From contig SSNP01000067.1 of NCBI GenBank assembly GCA_006937955.1, forward strand, positions 1,917,031 through 1,981,030: 64,000 nt of DNA, written 5' to 3'. Shown one piece after another: positions 24,255 through 40,721 of this stretch. A model generated the notes under the pieces. That model had not been told where the DNA came from. It searched no databases and worked only from the letters and a program-made list of their open reading frames with translations. Each line of letters begins with the position of its first letter. Position 1 is the first letter of the stretch. Origin of the DNA: Pachypanchax playfairii. Its lineage: Eukaryota > Chordata > Actinopteri > Cyprinodontiformes > Aplocheilidae. The position numbers and the translations under genes were made by a program.

Positions 24255-27200
24255 CTACGGGAAAATATGAAAAAGAGAGTGCAGGAGAACTTTTTTTGTT
24301 TCCATTTGTGAAAACTTTCAGAAGAAAAAGAAATGTTGACGTTCCAGTTCAGGGTAAAAACTAAAGGATAAAACATCAAAAGAAAGCAGAGGGAGTCAAT
24401 TTACATCAACAAAAGTGTCAGAACAAGAATAATTTGCTTTTACTTAAGCTGACTTTATTAGTTCCACCCTGTTTTATAATAGATGAAAAAGTGCTGAAAC
24501 ACAGTGATCGTCTGAATAAAGAAAAACACACCTAATAGAAACAGTTGGAGTCTTTTCTACCACGCAAAGACTTGTTCCACTTCCCAAATATTATTCAAAC
24601 ACCCCACTTTCACACATCCAAAGGTGTTTTTCAGAATCAAAAGCTCCCCTGACTAATTTGTCTTTGCACCTGAGGTGAAAAGATACTGTCAGATGGAGAG
24701 ATAAAGTATTCTGTAAAAAGAACCCGCGTTCAGATCAGAAATCATTATTTAAAAGAACATGTCAGCATTTAGATGAAAAGGGAAAGTAAAGCAGAGGAAT
24801 GTTCAGTTGTTTTTTTTTCTCCCGGCAAACAAAAAAAACACGAGTTTCGGAAAACTTACAGGATTATATATAAATATCTAGATTTACTGAAAAATTATCA
24901 TTTTTAAATACCTGCCTGATCATATTAGTGAAAAAAATGTTAATTTCTAAGACAAGTGACTGACTGGTAGAATGTTGGCAGTGAAGTTGGTAACAACATG
25001 AAACAACGCTGCCATCTACAGCCCAGATGCAAATATTCATGTGAATAAGGATTTTCATCTTTCAACCCAAAAATTACTACAGATTAATGTGGCAGTAGTT
25101 GGTTGAGGAGAAATTACTGAATAATTTATACAGAAGACTACTTCAGTATGTGCATGATCACAGTAAGACCTGAAGCACCTGACCCAAAGACACATCGATG
25201 CCACTAGTCTTATAGCATCATAGCTATTAGATGACTGACCAGTAAATAACCAAACAAAATCAGCTGATGTATAACAGTTTGTATAAAAACAGATGTTTAC
25301 TTTCTACAGCAACATTAATCAGTAATCCATGTTGGTTGGACATCCTTATGTTATTAATTTGAAAAGATTCATACAAAACTAGTTGCATCGCTGCATCTGA
25401 GCTCCATTAATAATCCTGTGACTTGTCACAGTTTCCAATCCAACAGATTCATATTCAGCCTCATGCTGTTTGTTGTTTTCATAAAGGAAAAACTGTCAAT
25501 TTAGAGTTCATGTGAAGTTGTAACGTTTTAATCTGTATTCACACAGAGAACAGATACTCTATGTGTTTTAATATAATTTGGTAGAAACAAAAGTTTACAA
25601 ATTGCTAATTATGCACGAACTGCCAATGATGAATACACGTCTTTCTGATGGTGATCGTACCCCTTAATTTTGACACAAATTATTAACTTCAGTGTTGTTG
25701 CAAAACAAGCAAACATCCTGACTGGTTGCTGAACTGAACGGCGGCAAAGTCCGGATGCAGGATGATGTACAAGAACAACCCAAACACATGAGATCGTTGT
25801 AGTCGTTCCAGTTTTGTCGACAGTCGTCATAATGACAAAATGAATGAATGTAGTTTCTCTTCCTGTGGTACTTTTATAAAGGAAAGTGGTTAAATTTTCC
25901 ACCTGCAGAGTATGAAGACTGAAGTAGAGTATGACGTTTGAACTGGAATTTTACAATAATTGTAGCGAGGTTGAGGATCAGCGAATGATTTTAAGGGACT
26001 GATATTGGCATAAATTCAATAATTCAAATGACGACATCTGTTTTTAAATGTTTTTGTTTCTTATGCAGATGATTAGAGACCAAAATCTAGAAGAGTCTTG
26101 ACCAAAATTAAATCTATGGAAGTCCAACTCTGTAAAACAGATGATCCAAAAGATTTATTCCCAATCACACTTCACGTCACATGATTAACTCCAGATGACC
26201 AACATCAAAAAATCAGACCCTTCTGTGCAGTCATTCCACATGATAAATACACATAAACATAAATACACCGCGCATGCACGCATACAAACACTCGTATGTG
26301 TATATTTACAAATAAACATGGACACGCAAATGGGCACGATAGACACACTGGTACACAGGGACTGAAAACTACACACACTGATACATGCAGAGCCCCTACA
26401 CATACACTACAACACACACAAGCACACAGACACTTAACACATGTACATCCACATGAACACATGCACGCATACGCACGAGCAAACAAATCTTTGTGTATAA
26501 TTGAGTACTTCAGTATAAAAACTTTCAGAGTGATATATTTTATGAGTATGAACAACATTGATAAATGTATTTGGTCTGTTTTGTTGTTAGTTTTGGTCCG
26601 TTTTTGTTGTTTCTTTCTATTTATACATATTACGTCCATTTTTATTGGTAACATTAATGAAATTCAATGGCTAATGTTCATTTTCTTTACAATTAGTTGA
26701 AGTCAAGAGATGCACCACCTGCTTCAAAATAGACTTTCAGATTAATAAACTGTTAGATTTATGGGATTAAAGACAACGATCGAAAGCACAAGAAAAAGAG
26801 TGGATTAGAGCAGCTCATCAATGCAATGCAACATGAGTTCAAACTGAGTAAATAACATCCAGTGGCAGAGCAACTACATTCACTGAGCACATGTCCAGAT
26901 TATTACACTAAAATGGGATTAATTAATATAATCTCAGATGGATGACGAGCAGATTTAAATTGAAGAGCAGGATATCACACAGTTGCACAGCAGTTCCACA
27001 GAACATGTCCTGCACATGACTGTCAGCACTGGTTTTACTGAGTTCATGGTCATTCCAAGCTAAAGATGATGGTGCAACATCTAATTAATGAATTATGGTT
27101 ATTAAATGAGCCCTTTGTTTGAAATAGACCGTGTGTTTTTATACTCAGCCTACATTTTATCTGAAACTTGTCTATAGAGTTGTGTGTGTGTTGCAAAGAA

Positions 27201-27609
27201 ACAAGTCCGGATTCATCAGATATGTTAATAATATCATGTTTATCTGGTGATAGAGGGCTGTTTTTATTACTCCTATATTAGATTTATTAGGAAATGCCTT
27301 CATTACACAGAACCAAAACAAGCTCCCAAACCAGGTCGTGATAGTCAGACATCAACACAAAAATTCACAACTGATTTTCAGCCATTTTTCGTACAAAGAC
27401 TGACTTGATTTACTCCAGCGTTACCGGCTGAAACATTACAAAAATAACTCATACATTGATGAAACAGATCAATCTTTATTTGTGTCGATGAACAACACAG
27501 CTAACCCTAAGCTAACCTGAGCTATCAGGCATGCTGAACGTCTTCCATCTGAAACCATCAAGGCCGAATTGTGAGATCATCTACGGAGCTGCACAAGAAC
27601 TAACAGAGG
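24255..27609. other. Probable ipo11 intron 1; CA-rich low complexity at 26.26-26.48 kb
   Basis: No coding region is supported. Around 26260-26480 a degenerate CA/ACAT-rich stretch creates long but artefactual Cys/Val- or His/Thr-rich frames on both strands. Confidence 0.6.
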
Positions 27610-27615
27610 ACTCAC

Positions 27616-27805
27616 CCAAAACAAACCCAGTAGAAACCGGAATCTGTGCTCTGAACAGTGTCTGTTGTGGAAGTTCTGCCAGTGAGATGGAAATGCACGC
27701 TGGTTGGAATGGCGCAGGTGGCGGCGACGGCGCAGAATAATGACGTATGAGGTTTAGTGAAAGGGAATTTCGACTCTTTTCTGTGAGCCGACTCGATTGG
27801 CTGAG
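27616..27805 (-). promoter_or_regulatory. Probable ipo11 promoter and non-coding first exon
   Basis: Read on the minus strand, this block has a CCAAT box (ATTGG on plus at 27796-27800). About 50 bp further on is a CRE-like TACGTCA (TGACGTA on plus at 27741-27747). A CpG-richer stretch (GCGCCGTCGCCGCC) follows, and then a GTGAGT splice donor at 27610-27615. That is the layout of a TATA-less housekeeping promoter with a non-coding first exon. It is the best candidate upstream of the ipo11 ATG exon. The transcription start cannot be placed from sequence alone. Confidence 0.45.
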
Positions 27806-27983
27806 CTCACAGAAGCTGGACAGCTCCAAACCAACTATTTATGTTTTAGGCTATAATATCTAGCTTCTGTATTTAGTTATTATGTGTGGATACATGGACA
27901 CAGTGTACAAACATGTTCAGACTAATCAAAGTAAACTTTATTTCTTGATTTTTGTTTGAAATGTAACTTATTGTTTGGATTTT

Positions 27984-28560
27984 AGGGCTGCACAATGGCG
28001 CAATTGGTAGAGCTGTTTCCTTGTAGTAAAAGGTCCTTAGTTCAATTCCGGGCAGGGGCCTTTCTACATGGAGTTTGCATGTTCTTCCCGTGCATGTGTG
28101 GGTTTTCTCCAGGGATTACCATTTCCTCCCACAGTCCAAAAACATGCAAGAGGTTAATTGGCAACTCCACTTTGTCCCTAGGTGTGAGTGTTTGTGTAAA
28201 TCAGGGGTGTCAAACTCCAGGCCTCGAGGGCCACTATCCTGCATGTTTTAGATGTTTCCCTGTTTCAACACACCTGATTCAAATGAACAAGTTGTTAACA
28301 GGCTTCTGAAGGACTTGTTGAAATACAGAGGATTTGAATCAGGTGTGTTGAAACAGGGAAACATCTAAAACATGCAGGATAGTGGCCCTCGAGGCCTGGA
28401 GTTTGACACCCCTGGTGTAAATGGTTGTTTGTCCCTGTGTGGCCCTGCGATGGACTGGCGACCTGTCCAGGGTGTCCACTGCCTGTCTCCCAAAGACCAC
28501 TGGAGATAGGCACCAGCTCCCTGCGACCCTGAACAGGAAGAAGCAGGTTCAGAAAATAGA
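27984..28560 (+). repeat. tRNA-derived SINE-like repeat, split by a hAT element
   Basis: The head reads GGGCTGCACAATGGCGCAAT, with a pol III A-box-like TGGCGCAATTGG and a B-box-like AGTTCAATTCC about 30 bp on. The body (GGAGTTTGCATGTTCTTCCC, TCCCACAGTCCAAAAACATG) is a widespread fish repeat. The tail ends AGCAGGTTCAGAAAATAGAT. The 213-bp palindrome at 28202-28414 interrupts it. It lies about 180 bp upstream of the ipo11 promoter block. Confidence 0.75.
28202..28414. mobile_element. 213-bp palindromic hAT element inside the SINE
   Basis: The inverted ends read CAGGGGTGTCAAACTCCAGG. The two arms are near-perfect inverse copies over almost the whole length. The 8-bp duplications GTGTAAAT lie at 28194-28201 and 28415-28422. 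It is a MITE without coding capacity. Confidence 0.9.
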
Positions 28561-31846
<3,286 letters not shown>

Positions 31847-31885
31847 CATAGACTGGCTGTATGTTAGTCACAGACAGAATGTGTG

Positions 31886-31890
<5 letters not shown>

Positions 31891-31965
<75 letters not shown>
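31891..31965. repeat. (GT)n microsatellite upstream of hsd17b3
   Basis: About 37 GT units with one TCT interruption near 31934. It ends 117 bp before the hsd17b3 ATG. Confidence 0.96.
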
Positions 31966-31969
<4 letters not shown>

Positions 31970-32082
31970 GGAGTGTCCTCAGCCTGAGTTATTCGCTCTT
32001 TCTGTCAGTCTTTAGCCCTCATTCTATGTGTAAGACCGAAGGTACCGAGAGGCTTTAATCCTTCGCTTTTTGCCAAACAAAC

Positions 32083-35000
32083 ATGGATTTCACGGAGCTG
32101 ATTTTTATCTTCCTCGGTACAGCAGTTTGTATCTACTATGGAGGAAAACTGCTGCTCTTCAGTAGGATGCTTTTTCCAAAACGCTGGTTTCCTCTGTCAA
32201 AAACCTTCTTCACATCCAAGGGCGAATGGGCAGGTGAGAAGAATGTCTGCGCTGCACGTCCTGTCGTGTCGCTCTAATGTAACTACTGCAAAGCATTTGT
32301 TAAATGTTATGACACAAGTATAAATGTAGTAACAAATGCAGTTCTGACACTTTTTTGAGTAAAAAAAAAAACAAAAAAGCATTGTCATTAACAAGAAGAG
32401 AAACAAACCTGTAAAGCAGAGATACTAAACAAACCTATCAAATTGCTTGAGGTCACTTAGAAAGACAGAAGAAGTTGGCAGCAGCGTGAAAAACAAAGAT
32501 TTTCCTGCTAAGACTTGTTTAAACATTTGGTTGTTACACAGGACTGCCCTTTAAACAATGCAAGTCCTGACTTTCCTGTTCACTTCATTTTTTTGTTGTT
32601 GTTGTTTTAAGGGTGTGTGTGTGGGGGGCGCGGGGGGGGGGGTAGTTTATCAACGAATAGAACCAAATCCAAAGATCGTTACTTGTCATTCATTTAACTT
32701 GCACTGTAACAAAAGTCCTTATGGGCTGCTTGACTGAACCCTTTAACAATCATAAGCCTCATAAGAATTATTAAGAATTCTAAGCAAAGCATGATTACCC
32801 CCTTAAGCAGCTATTTTCTTCTAAATGTCACTTTATGTCAGTGGTGAGCACACAATACACTCCAGTCCAGCCTGCAAACTGATTTCCATTGAAATTCTCC
32901 TGCTTGTACCAGAACAGCCTCACAGCATTAAGAGATTTACTTTGGCACGCTGTGAAGGGGTTATACAGTCTCCCACAGTGTTAAAGAGAAACCTCTCACA
33001 GAACACTTGGCTTATTTGTCTTATAAAGTCCAAATTCATTCCATTCCAGGACAGAGGAAAACCTCCAGGACACCATGTTCTCAGCTGTAGAAGGTCCACC
33101 CCTCTGCATTTACTTACATCTTGACAATTTAAAGCCCGATTTGCATTAGTGTGTGTTCCCTCTAAACTGAGATGTCATTTGTTTTTCAGTAGAAAATAAT
33201 GTATTTTTAAATACTTACAGTGTGTCTGTGTCTTTACATCAACTTATCTGGTTTAGTACAAAAACAAGTTAGATATTTTCAGCTCTATGGTTACGTCCAC
33301 ACTGCAGGTCTTAAAGCTCAATTCTGATTTTTTTGTGAAATCCGATGTTTTTGCGAGGTCGTTCATATTGACAGTGAAATGCGACTCGCTGTTTGAACGG
33401 AATGCGTCTTGAATGTGTCACGCATGCGCATTAGAAGGAACAGTGCCTCCGTGCATTTAGCTCAGAGACTTCGTATTTTTCTTTGGCATTGGAGCCAGTT
33501 CGTTTAAACCCGCGCTCTGCCATTTTTTTGGAAATGTTTTCGAAAACTGCGTGGATCCGATAACACCCCTTGCCTGGCCGGAACAGCGCTGTCTCCCCAA
33601 ATATTAATTAACTCAGACACTTTGGTTTCTCGGCAGTGACTGTTCTCCGCGTCGTCTGCCGTTACTGTTGTTTACTTTTTGGATCCCGCGTCCTCGACGC
33701 AGAATAGTCACGTATGTCACGTATTGATGACGTACAGGTCGGATAGAAGCGACCTGGTGGTTCAGACTGAAGTCGCATGCCAAAAGATCGGATACGTATC
33801 AGAATTAGGACCACATTCTGATGTGACCTGGGTCGCATTTGAAAAAATTGGATCTGTGTTGTTCAGACTGTCATAAAAAAACAGATACAGGTCAGATAAG
33901 GGCAAAAAAAAATCGTTTTTGAGTCACTTCAGTCTGCAGTCTGAATATAGCCTATTTTTCCTCTATTAATTAATTAATTTGGGACTTTTCATCATAAATC
34001 TAACTTAAAGTGTCTTTTTTTTTGTCACTGTCTCTTCTTTTTTTTGTACATTTTACAATTTACATTCTTGTAAGGGTATATCTACAGTAAAATAATGAGA
34101 ATTTGGATTTAAGATTTTTTTTTTGCTTTAATTGTTGTGACTGCCTTCATTGTAAACACCCCGCTGTTCAGGACAACGGACACTTTTTGTCTGCCCAAAA
34201 AATAAAATCAGTGAAAAAAATTTTTTTTGTTGACCCAATGTTTTAGTTTTTAGAGTGTAGAAGCAGGAGGGTGACGTCAAAACCTGACAACTGGACAGCA
34301 GCTAAGGGACTCAAAAAGAAATTCAGACAGTGTCATTCAGATTAATCAGAACCATTTATTCAAATTCTAACAGTAAAAACCAATAGCACAATTCTTTAAA
34401 GTGCAAACAGCAACAATCTCCTTAGACACAAAACAACATGCACTCAGAAACTTATGAGAAACAGTGTTAGAAAATGAAATAAAACCCAGTGCATGAATCA
34501 CCATTCTTTGACTTTAACACATGAAAATGATTCAAACCAAAACATGACAGATGGCTCCACATTAAAGGCAGAAATTTTAACAATCAACTTTGGCAAGGTA
34601 AGGACATGTCAGAGGTTGCACACCGGGGATATGACTTAACCTGTAATGTTTCAACAACTCTTCTTTAGAAGAGGTCGCACAGATTTTGCAAGAACAAACC
34701 ATATTTGATGTTTCTGTGTCACTCCATGCTTGTTCACGCTCACTTCAGGAGGCTGACCACGTCTCAACCTGAACCCCTTGATCCACAACACCAGGACGCT
34801 GCATCACACCAGAAAATCATGCCTGCACATACACACACAGTATTTTCAATTTCACTTGTGAGTCTTTAATACAGTGTGATGGCCGGCTAAAATGTCTTGT
34901 GTTTCGGGTTCATGCTGCAGCCTTGAACACCTGGGGCCTGTGTCATTCTCCCCTTTATAAGCTCCGCTCTACCTTCAGTTCAGGGGACGAGCTTCTCTTT

Positions 35001-38000
35001 TCCCTGCAGACACATGGATTTTGTGTTAGATTGGGTGTGGGTGCCTTACTCCTTCACTTTGCTTGCTTTGGTTATTCTTTTGTTTACTATTTTAATAAAT
35101 TTCTTTAAAGAGGCTATTCCATTAAAAACAGTTTTTCTGAGGTTTCTGTTGAATATTTTAGCTCCACATGTGTTCTTACCTTCATAGTGGGTGTGAAAAT
35201 GGCACAATAACTTCTCTTTCACTTTTAATCTCTTAAACTACGCAAGTGGCGATAAAACCCGAGTTCCCCCGAGTTAAAGAAGCCTGTGTCTGTTTCGTCA
35301 CAACTCCTTTGCTCATTAGTATTCATCAGATTGTGCAGCTGAGACACATGTGCTCTTGCACTAGTTGCTGGAGCAGATAGAAACCGTGGGCTGTTTACAC
35401 ATCATCAAGTTGTATTTTACATCAACAGAACATAAAATGAAATTATTTTTTGTTTAACTGATCATTTTAAACTCAGACAAGTCAAATCAAAAGGCATGGT
35501 TTGTGTGTCACCCGAGCTCAATAAAATAACAATTACAAGTAAAAAAGTCTTACAATATTTATGAACTTGAGTTTTCATTTCACAACAATATATATTTAAG
35601 TAATGACTACAGGTCCCTTGAATTACTTTTTAGAGTGTAGGCAGAGCCACATTCCAATATACCAACATTTTGTATGACCACTCTAGATCAGAACTTTGGA
35701 CATAATCAGACTTCCAGGAACATCTTAGAGAGACTGATAAACTGTAGCTACAAGTTTAATCTGAGTACTTGTTGTCACTGTTATATGCTTGTACAAATGA
35801 CCCTGAAGTAACCTGCTAACCCAGAACATCCACCATGTACGTAACAAGGAAATGTTTAACTGGTCCCGAGACCATCCACGTCAGGCTTCTCTGTTTATTA
35901 GCTCTGGTTCTGATTTGCATTGGACTCACAGGAACACTGACTAATGTCCTTTCAGGGCATCGAGAGAGGACATAGCTCACCTTTTGTTTACAGAAAAACA
36001 TATTTCAGAGTTATTACAGTTTGCTTACTGGCTCCAAAATGGGAAACAATGTGCAGACAAAGAGACATAAATATGATCAGTTTTACCTATTTGACAGCAC
36101 ATATACAGCACTCTCATAAATTAAGTAAAAAATAATAACAATATTGATAATAATAAGACTGCAACATGCTGTGACTGTCATCCCATCACATGTTGCTTGT
36201 AAATCCAGTTTCATGTTTGTTGTAAACCTGAAATAGCTGAAGTCCAACAGTCTACAGTAATTAATGACAAAAGACTTGTGTTTAGTAATTATTTCCAAAT
36301 TACATGAAACACCGTCTGGCACGATTTTCCAGGATAAATAATGTAGTTTCTCAATTTTAACAGTTTTAAAAACATTATTAGCCCCTTCAATAATATGACA
36401 GTAAAACAGTAAATAGATTTTATTGTTTTTGTTCATCAGGGTCTGTCTGTTAGCAGGATAACTCAAAAACTAATGGATGGATTTTGATGAAATTTTCAAG
36501 AAAGATCAGAAATGACCCAAGAAACAATCGATTAGATTTTGGGGGTGATCTGGATTACTGTCTAGATCCAGGAATTTTTTCAAGGATACGGACATAGTAC
36601 TTTCTACAATATGTCCACTTGGCGGAGGTCTGCGCTCTCCCAGTGCTTTTCTAGTTTTTGTCCATGACCTGGTTCTGAGAGCCTCTAAGAGAGCTGTGAC
36701 CAGTCTTGCAGTCTCAAGTGAAGCACTCTTAACTCTTGCATAAGGACGCAGCCTCAAACTACCTCAAACTAGTTATTTGATGTAGGCCTGGTGGGTTGGA
36801 AATTTTTCATTTATTTATTTATTTTCAAATGAAATAGGGATCATAAATGTCCAGCATGTTTACACATTTATTGAAGCAAAACCAGATGCCATCCACATAA
36901 ATCAGATTTTTGATAGAAATGCATAGAAATGGAGAACTGACAATTGTTGTGCTGAGTTTTTCTTTAGACTCTAGACTCTCCAAGGCACCAAACCTTGCTG
37001 TGATCTCAAATCACTGTGACCCCCGGTCACTAAACTCCAGCACTGCGTGTTATTTTCTTTCCATGTCAACCTGCAAACAGTTAGTCAACAAATAACTTCA
37101 CACAAACACCACGCTGGGAACACGCTTCACCTTGTTCAAAGATTGCCCTTTTATTCAAACATGTTCACGTGATTACATCATACAAGATGCACATAGCGAA
37201 TCAGAAACAGGCTTCTGACCAAAGGTTATACCCTGATTGACTAAACTAACTGATAAGGCCCTTGACTGAATCATGGATAACTGCTGGTCAGCATCTACAT
37301 GTTTGTGCTGAGTTGCAGAACTGGACTTTAAACAGAAGAACTGAGACTGACTTGTTGCAAGAGCCATCCTGATAAGGGCCCAAAACCATTGTCTTAAACT
37401 CTGTGTCAGAAAAACAAGTTGTCAGCTGAGGAGGGGACTTTCTTGAACTCAAAAAACATAACACTATAAGCTATAAAATAACTCACTAATGAGAAATAAT
37501 ACTTCACAATAAGGAGACTTAAACGTTGTCTTGCAGCTGATTGTAAACAACATATTTTTTTGCATGTTGGAAATATTTAAAGCAAGGTATGTTAATGTCT
37601 TTAAAGAAGATTATTGGATTTTGTTCAGTTTTTTTTTTCAGTGTATAATATTTCTTCCTTCAATGTAATCATTTTAAAGTGCAGTCACAAGAATATCAAA
37701 GGATTCACCTTAATTATGAGAATAAAAACAAGCAAAGCCTGAAAATTTTTCTTGCACAGCTTTGGTGGCATCTGGCAGTCAGACAGCTTTAATTCTGCTT
37801 TTCCAGAATTTGTTGTTGCCATCACAGCAACACAGCAGGTAGCCGTCATTTTGCTTTTCTGTTCTCCAGCACAGAAAAAATAACATTAACATTTTTTTTG
37901 CAGAGTTTATGAGCAATTATTGAGCTCTTTCGGAGGGAGATGTTTGTATTGACAAATCAAAAGTAGAGTCACAAAGTTTGTTTGCATCACTGTATAAGTA

Positions 38001-40717
38001 ACCTTCTAATATGTCTGCTGAAAACCACAAAAAGTGATGTTCATTGCTTTATCATCACCTGAAAGTAGGATGTGGTAAATCATTCACTTCCTGTAGAACC
38101 CTGAATTAATATCTTAAAGATCTATGTTGTTAGCAAGCCTTCAGTGTAAGCTGTAATTATTGGATTTTGTCCATTCTTCATCACCTTTCAATAAGATAAT
38201 AATAAGATAATAAGTTAATTCTGTGTAGTAAGACTTGGCATTTTCAGAGTCATGTGTTTTCTGGATGCAACAGAAAGTAAATTATTAATGGCTCAATACA
38301 GCCGATTAGTTAAAAATAAAATGATCATCTTCTGATAAGCTGCTTTGTTTTGATGCTTGCCTCATTCTGAAGGATTTAAAGTCCATTTTACTGACATTAC
38401 AGTCGTTGTATTTGTGTGAGAAAATGAGGGAGTGGGTGAACATTTGCAAGGAGGGTTCAGTTTGCTTACTCAGCAGAGAAAATAAACAACAATCTGTCTT
38501 GGATCAATCCTACACTAACTTACAGTTTAGACAAGTGCATCCATTATTATCCATAAAAAGACTTTTATTTATTATTATCACAACTGGAACATACAGACAG
38601 TGAGGAAACAAGCATTTTTTGTTTTAAATTGCTGGTCAGAGAGAAGTGAGCGTGTGGTGGACACACTAAAACAAGCTGTTCTCTGCACATTGTTTATCAG
38701 AAACGGGGAACATGCTGTTTTAGCACAGTGTGTAAGAACAGAATGGGATGTAGTGTAAACTGACACAACACACGAGCATGAGAGCAGCTGCAGGTGAGAG
38801 CGCCTCTAGTGTTTGAAAAGGAAACTGCCGGGAGATGAAGCAGCTTTCTTGTCTCTGTTTCAGTGGTGACCGGCGCTTCAGAGGGAATAGGAAGAGCTTA
38901 TGCATTCGCAGTAAGTGAATATTTGCAGAGAACGATTGTGTTTGCAGTGTAATGAGCATCTCTGGTCATGAGTTTTCATTAATAAAAGTGTTTATCTTTC
39001 CATCATTATATTTCAGTTGGCCGAGAGAGGGATGAATGTCGTCATCATGAGTCGAACCAAAGCAACACTAGAGCAGGTGGCCAAAGAAATAGGTGAAAAA
39101 CTGGCATGTTTTATATCTTTTAATACACAAATACACACTTTGTCACCAGTATGGATGCAGCGTGTGTTGCATTTTGATTTTTACACAGGTGAAACGACAG
39201 GACAGAAGGTGAAAGTGATAGCCGCAGACTTCAGTAAGGAGAACGTCTTTGGGGAAATCGAAGAGCATCTCAAGGACCTCAACATTGGGATTTTGGGTCA
39301 GAATTTGAATTTTTTTTCAGACCCAAACTCTGGATGCTGTCATTATAATATAACAGAATCTTTTGTCTCATATAAATATCTTTCTTCTTTTCTGCCTCAG
39401 TTAACAACGTAGGCATGCTGCCCACCTTCGTGCCTGGGAGATTCCTCGAGTCTGCAGAGCTGGAAACGGTCAGTGGGACTTTAAAAGCTTTTGTATGACG
39501 TTTGTCATACTCAGTGGCTGATTAGAGTAACTTCTCAAGTCCCAATGTGTTAATCATCTGGAGGCAGGATCATTCATGAAATGCATGTTTGTGTATGATT
39601 TCAGACAATTACAAAGGTGATAAACTGCAATGTGAAAACTGTTGTGAAGGTAAGTGTGTTGAAGTGATATGAGATTCCCATTTTGTCCATTTTTATATTG
39701 TTTGTAGTATTTTTATTGATATAATAATAAATGTCAAAACATAACATTATTAAAGTTAAAGCAAGTGACTGAGAGAGTATTCACACTTTTATTTATCCCA
39801 AATATATTCTTTTTATTTGTCTCCAGATGTGCAAAATAGTCCTTCCAGCCATGGAGAACAGGTCTCCTACCCATGTTTTCTTCATTAGATGTAAAGTTTC
39901 ATACAGTTGAATCATTCTATGATGGAGGTCTTTTTCTGTAAATGTGAGATTACAGCTTGTTTGCAGCTTCTTTTTTTCTGAATCTGCAGGAGAAGAGGGG
40001 TGATTGTTAATGTTTCCTCTGGAATTGCTTCCGTTCCGTTTCCATTGTACACCCTTTACGCTGCATCAAAGGTAAATGCTGCATTAGAAAATACTGCATG
40101 GAGTTTCTATTATCCACTCTCACTCTTTGTATTTTGTGTCTTTAGGTCTTTGTGGAGAGATTTTCTCAGGGTCTCCAAGCAGAATATAAAGAAAAAGGGA
40201 TTATTATTCAGGTCATTTCAAATTCTCTCCGACTTTACCTTAACAACATTCACTGGTTTCTTCGTTTTGTTATTAATTTTACATTTTATTTATTATTTAA
40301 ATACTTGAAATCTTTCTACTTTTAGGCGGTGGCTCCATTTGGGGTCTCCACCCGAATGGCAGGTTACCAAAAAACAAACACTGTAACTCTGTCCCCGGAA
40401 GATTTTGTAAAAAACTCCCTGCAGTATCTCAGAGCTGGCGACAAAACACATGGCAGTATTAGTCACATGATCCTGGTAAGATTTTATAAAATGATTTTTC
40501 GATGAATTTGCCTGTCTGACATGTCTAACGATGTGCTTCTGCGCGGACGCAGGGTTGGCTCCTGCAGTCCATTCCCCTCAGGATGCTCTACGCTGAGTGC
40601 GTGCTACAACGCTTCCAAGACTACGTGAAAAATAAAATAGTACAGAGGCAATCAGCCCCTGCCATAATAGTGACATCTGAAAATGGACATAATAAAGATA
40701 TAAATAAAAAAATCTAA
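32083..40717 (+). CDS. hsd17b3: 17-beta-hydroxysteroid dehydrogenase type 3 (testosterone-forming SDR)
   Basis: This ER-membrane enzyme of the short-chain dehydrogenase/reductase family reduces androstenedione to testosterone with NADPH in gonads. Exons are 32083-32233, 38864-38910, 39017-39092, 39189-39296, 39401-39468, 39605-39649, 39827-39861, 39990-40071, 40146-40211, 40326-40475 and 40553-40717. All have AG/GT borders and matching phases, giving 993 nt (330 residues plus stop). Visible features are a hydrophobic N-terminal anchor (about residues 5-25), the cofactor motif TGASEGIG (53-60), Arg79 matching the NADPH-selecting arginine of the human enzyme, NNVG (129-132), and the catalytic Ser187, Tyr200 and Lys204 (YAASK). 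The human protein has 310 residues. This one is longer mainly through the C-terminal tail and a 3-residue loop. Intron 1 is 6.6 kb and repeat-filled. The gene is convergent with ercc6l2 and divergent from ipo11. No frame break was seen. Confidence 0.94.
33286..33954. mobile_element. MITE-like element in hsd17b3 intron 1
   Basis: The left end (GTCCACACTGCAGGTCTTAA) and the inverse of the right end (ATTCAGACTGCAGACTGAAG) are imperfect inverted repeats enclosing about 0.6 kb. No coding capacity was seen. The duplication is unclear, so the superfamily is open. Confidence 0.55.
34000..36420. other. hsd17b3 intron 1, middle part, repeat-rich and without genes
   Basis: It contains the inverted dispersed repeat at 35.1-35.3 kb and two copies of a TTTTTAGAGTGTAG motif (about 34245-34260 and 35628-35641) that look like transposon ends. 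No coding exon is supported. Confidence 0.5.
35108..35335 (-). repeat. Dispersed repeat, copy B (inverse of 8.9-9.1 kb)
   Basis: This copy lies in hsd17b3 intron 1. It shares TTAGCTCCACATGTGTTCTT and the following ACCTTCATAGTGGGTG stretch with the inverse of copy A. Confidence 0.7.
36440..36660 (+). repeat. Dispersed repeat of a type common in fish
   Basis: It runs from GTCTGTCTGTTAGCAGGATA through GGATGGATTTTGATGAAATT to GGAGGTCTGCGCTCTCCCAG. I recognise the block order as a common interspersed repeat but cannot assign a family. It lies in hsd17b3 intron 1. Confidence 0.55.
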
Positions 40718-40721
40718 TAAA
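40716..40721 (+). terminator. hsd17b3 polyadenylation signal overlapping the stop codon
   Basis: AATAAA begins at the second base of the TAA stop codon (40715-40717). Further weaker A-rich signals precede it at about 40690-40706. If used, the 3'-UTR would be extremely short. Signals further downstream are possible. Confidence 0.35.

Noticed and set aside
26185..26700. Cys/Val-rich frames up to 149 codons on both strands
   Set aside because: They arise from a CA-rich low-complexity tract. There is no splice or domain support, and overlapping frames exist on both strands.
27984..28060. Possible tRNA gene (A- and B-box-like motifs)
   Set aside because: The boxes belong to the head of a SINE. 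No cloverleaf with a paired acceptor stem was seen.
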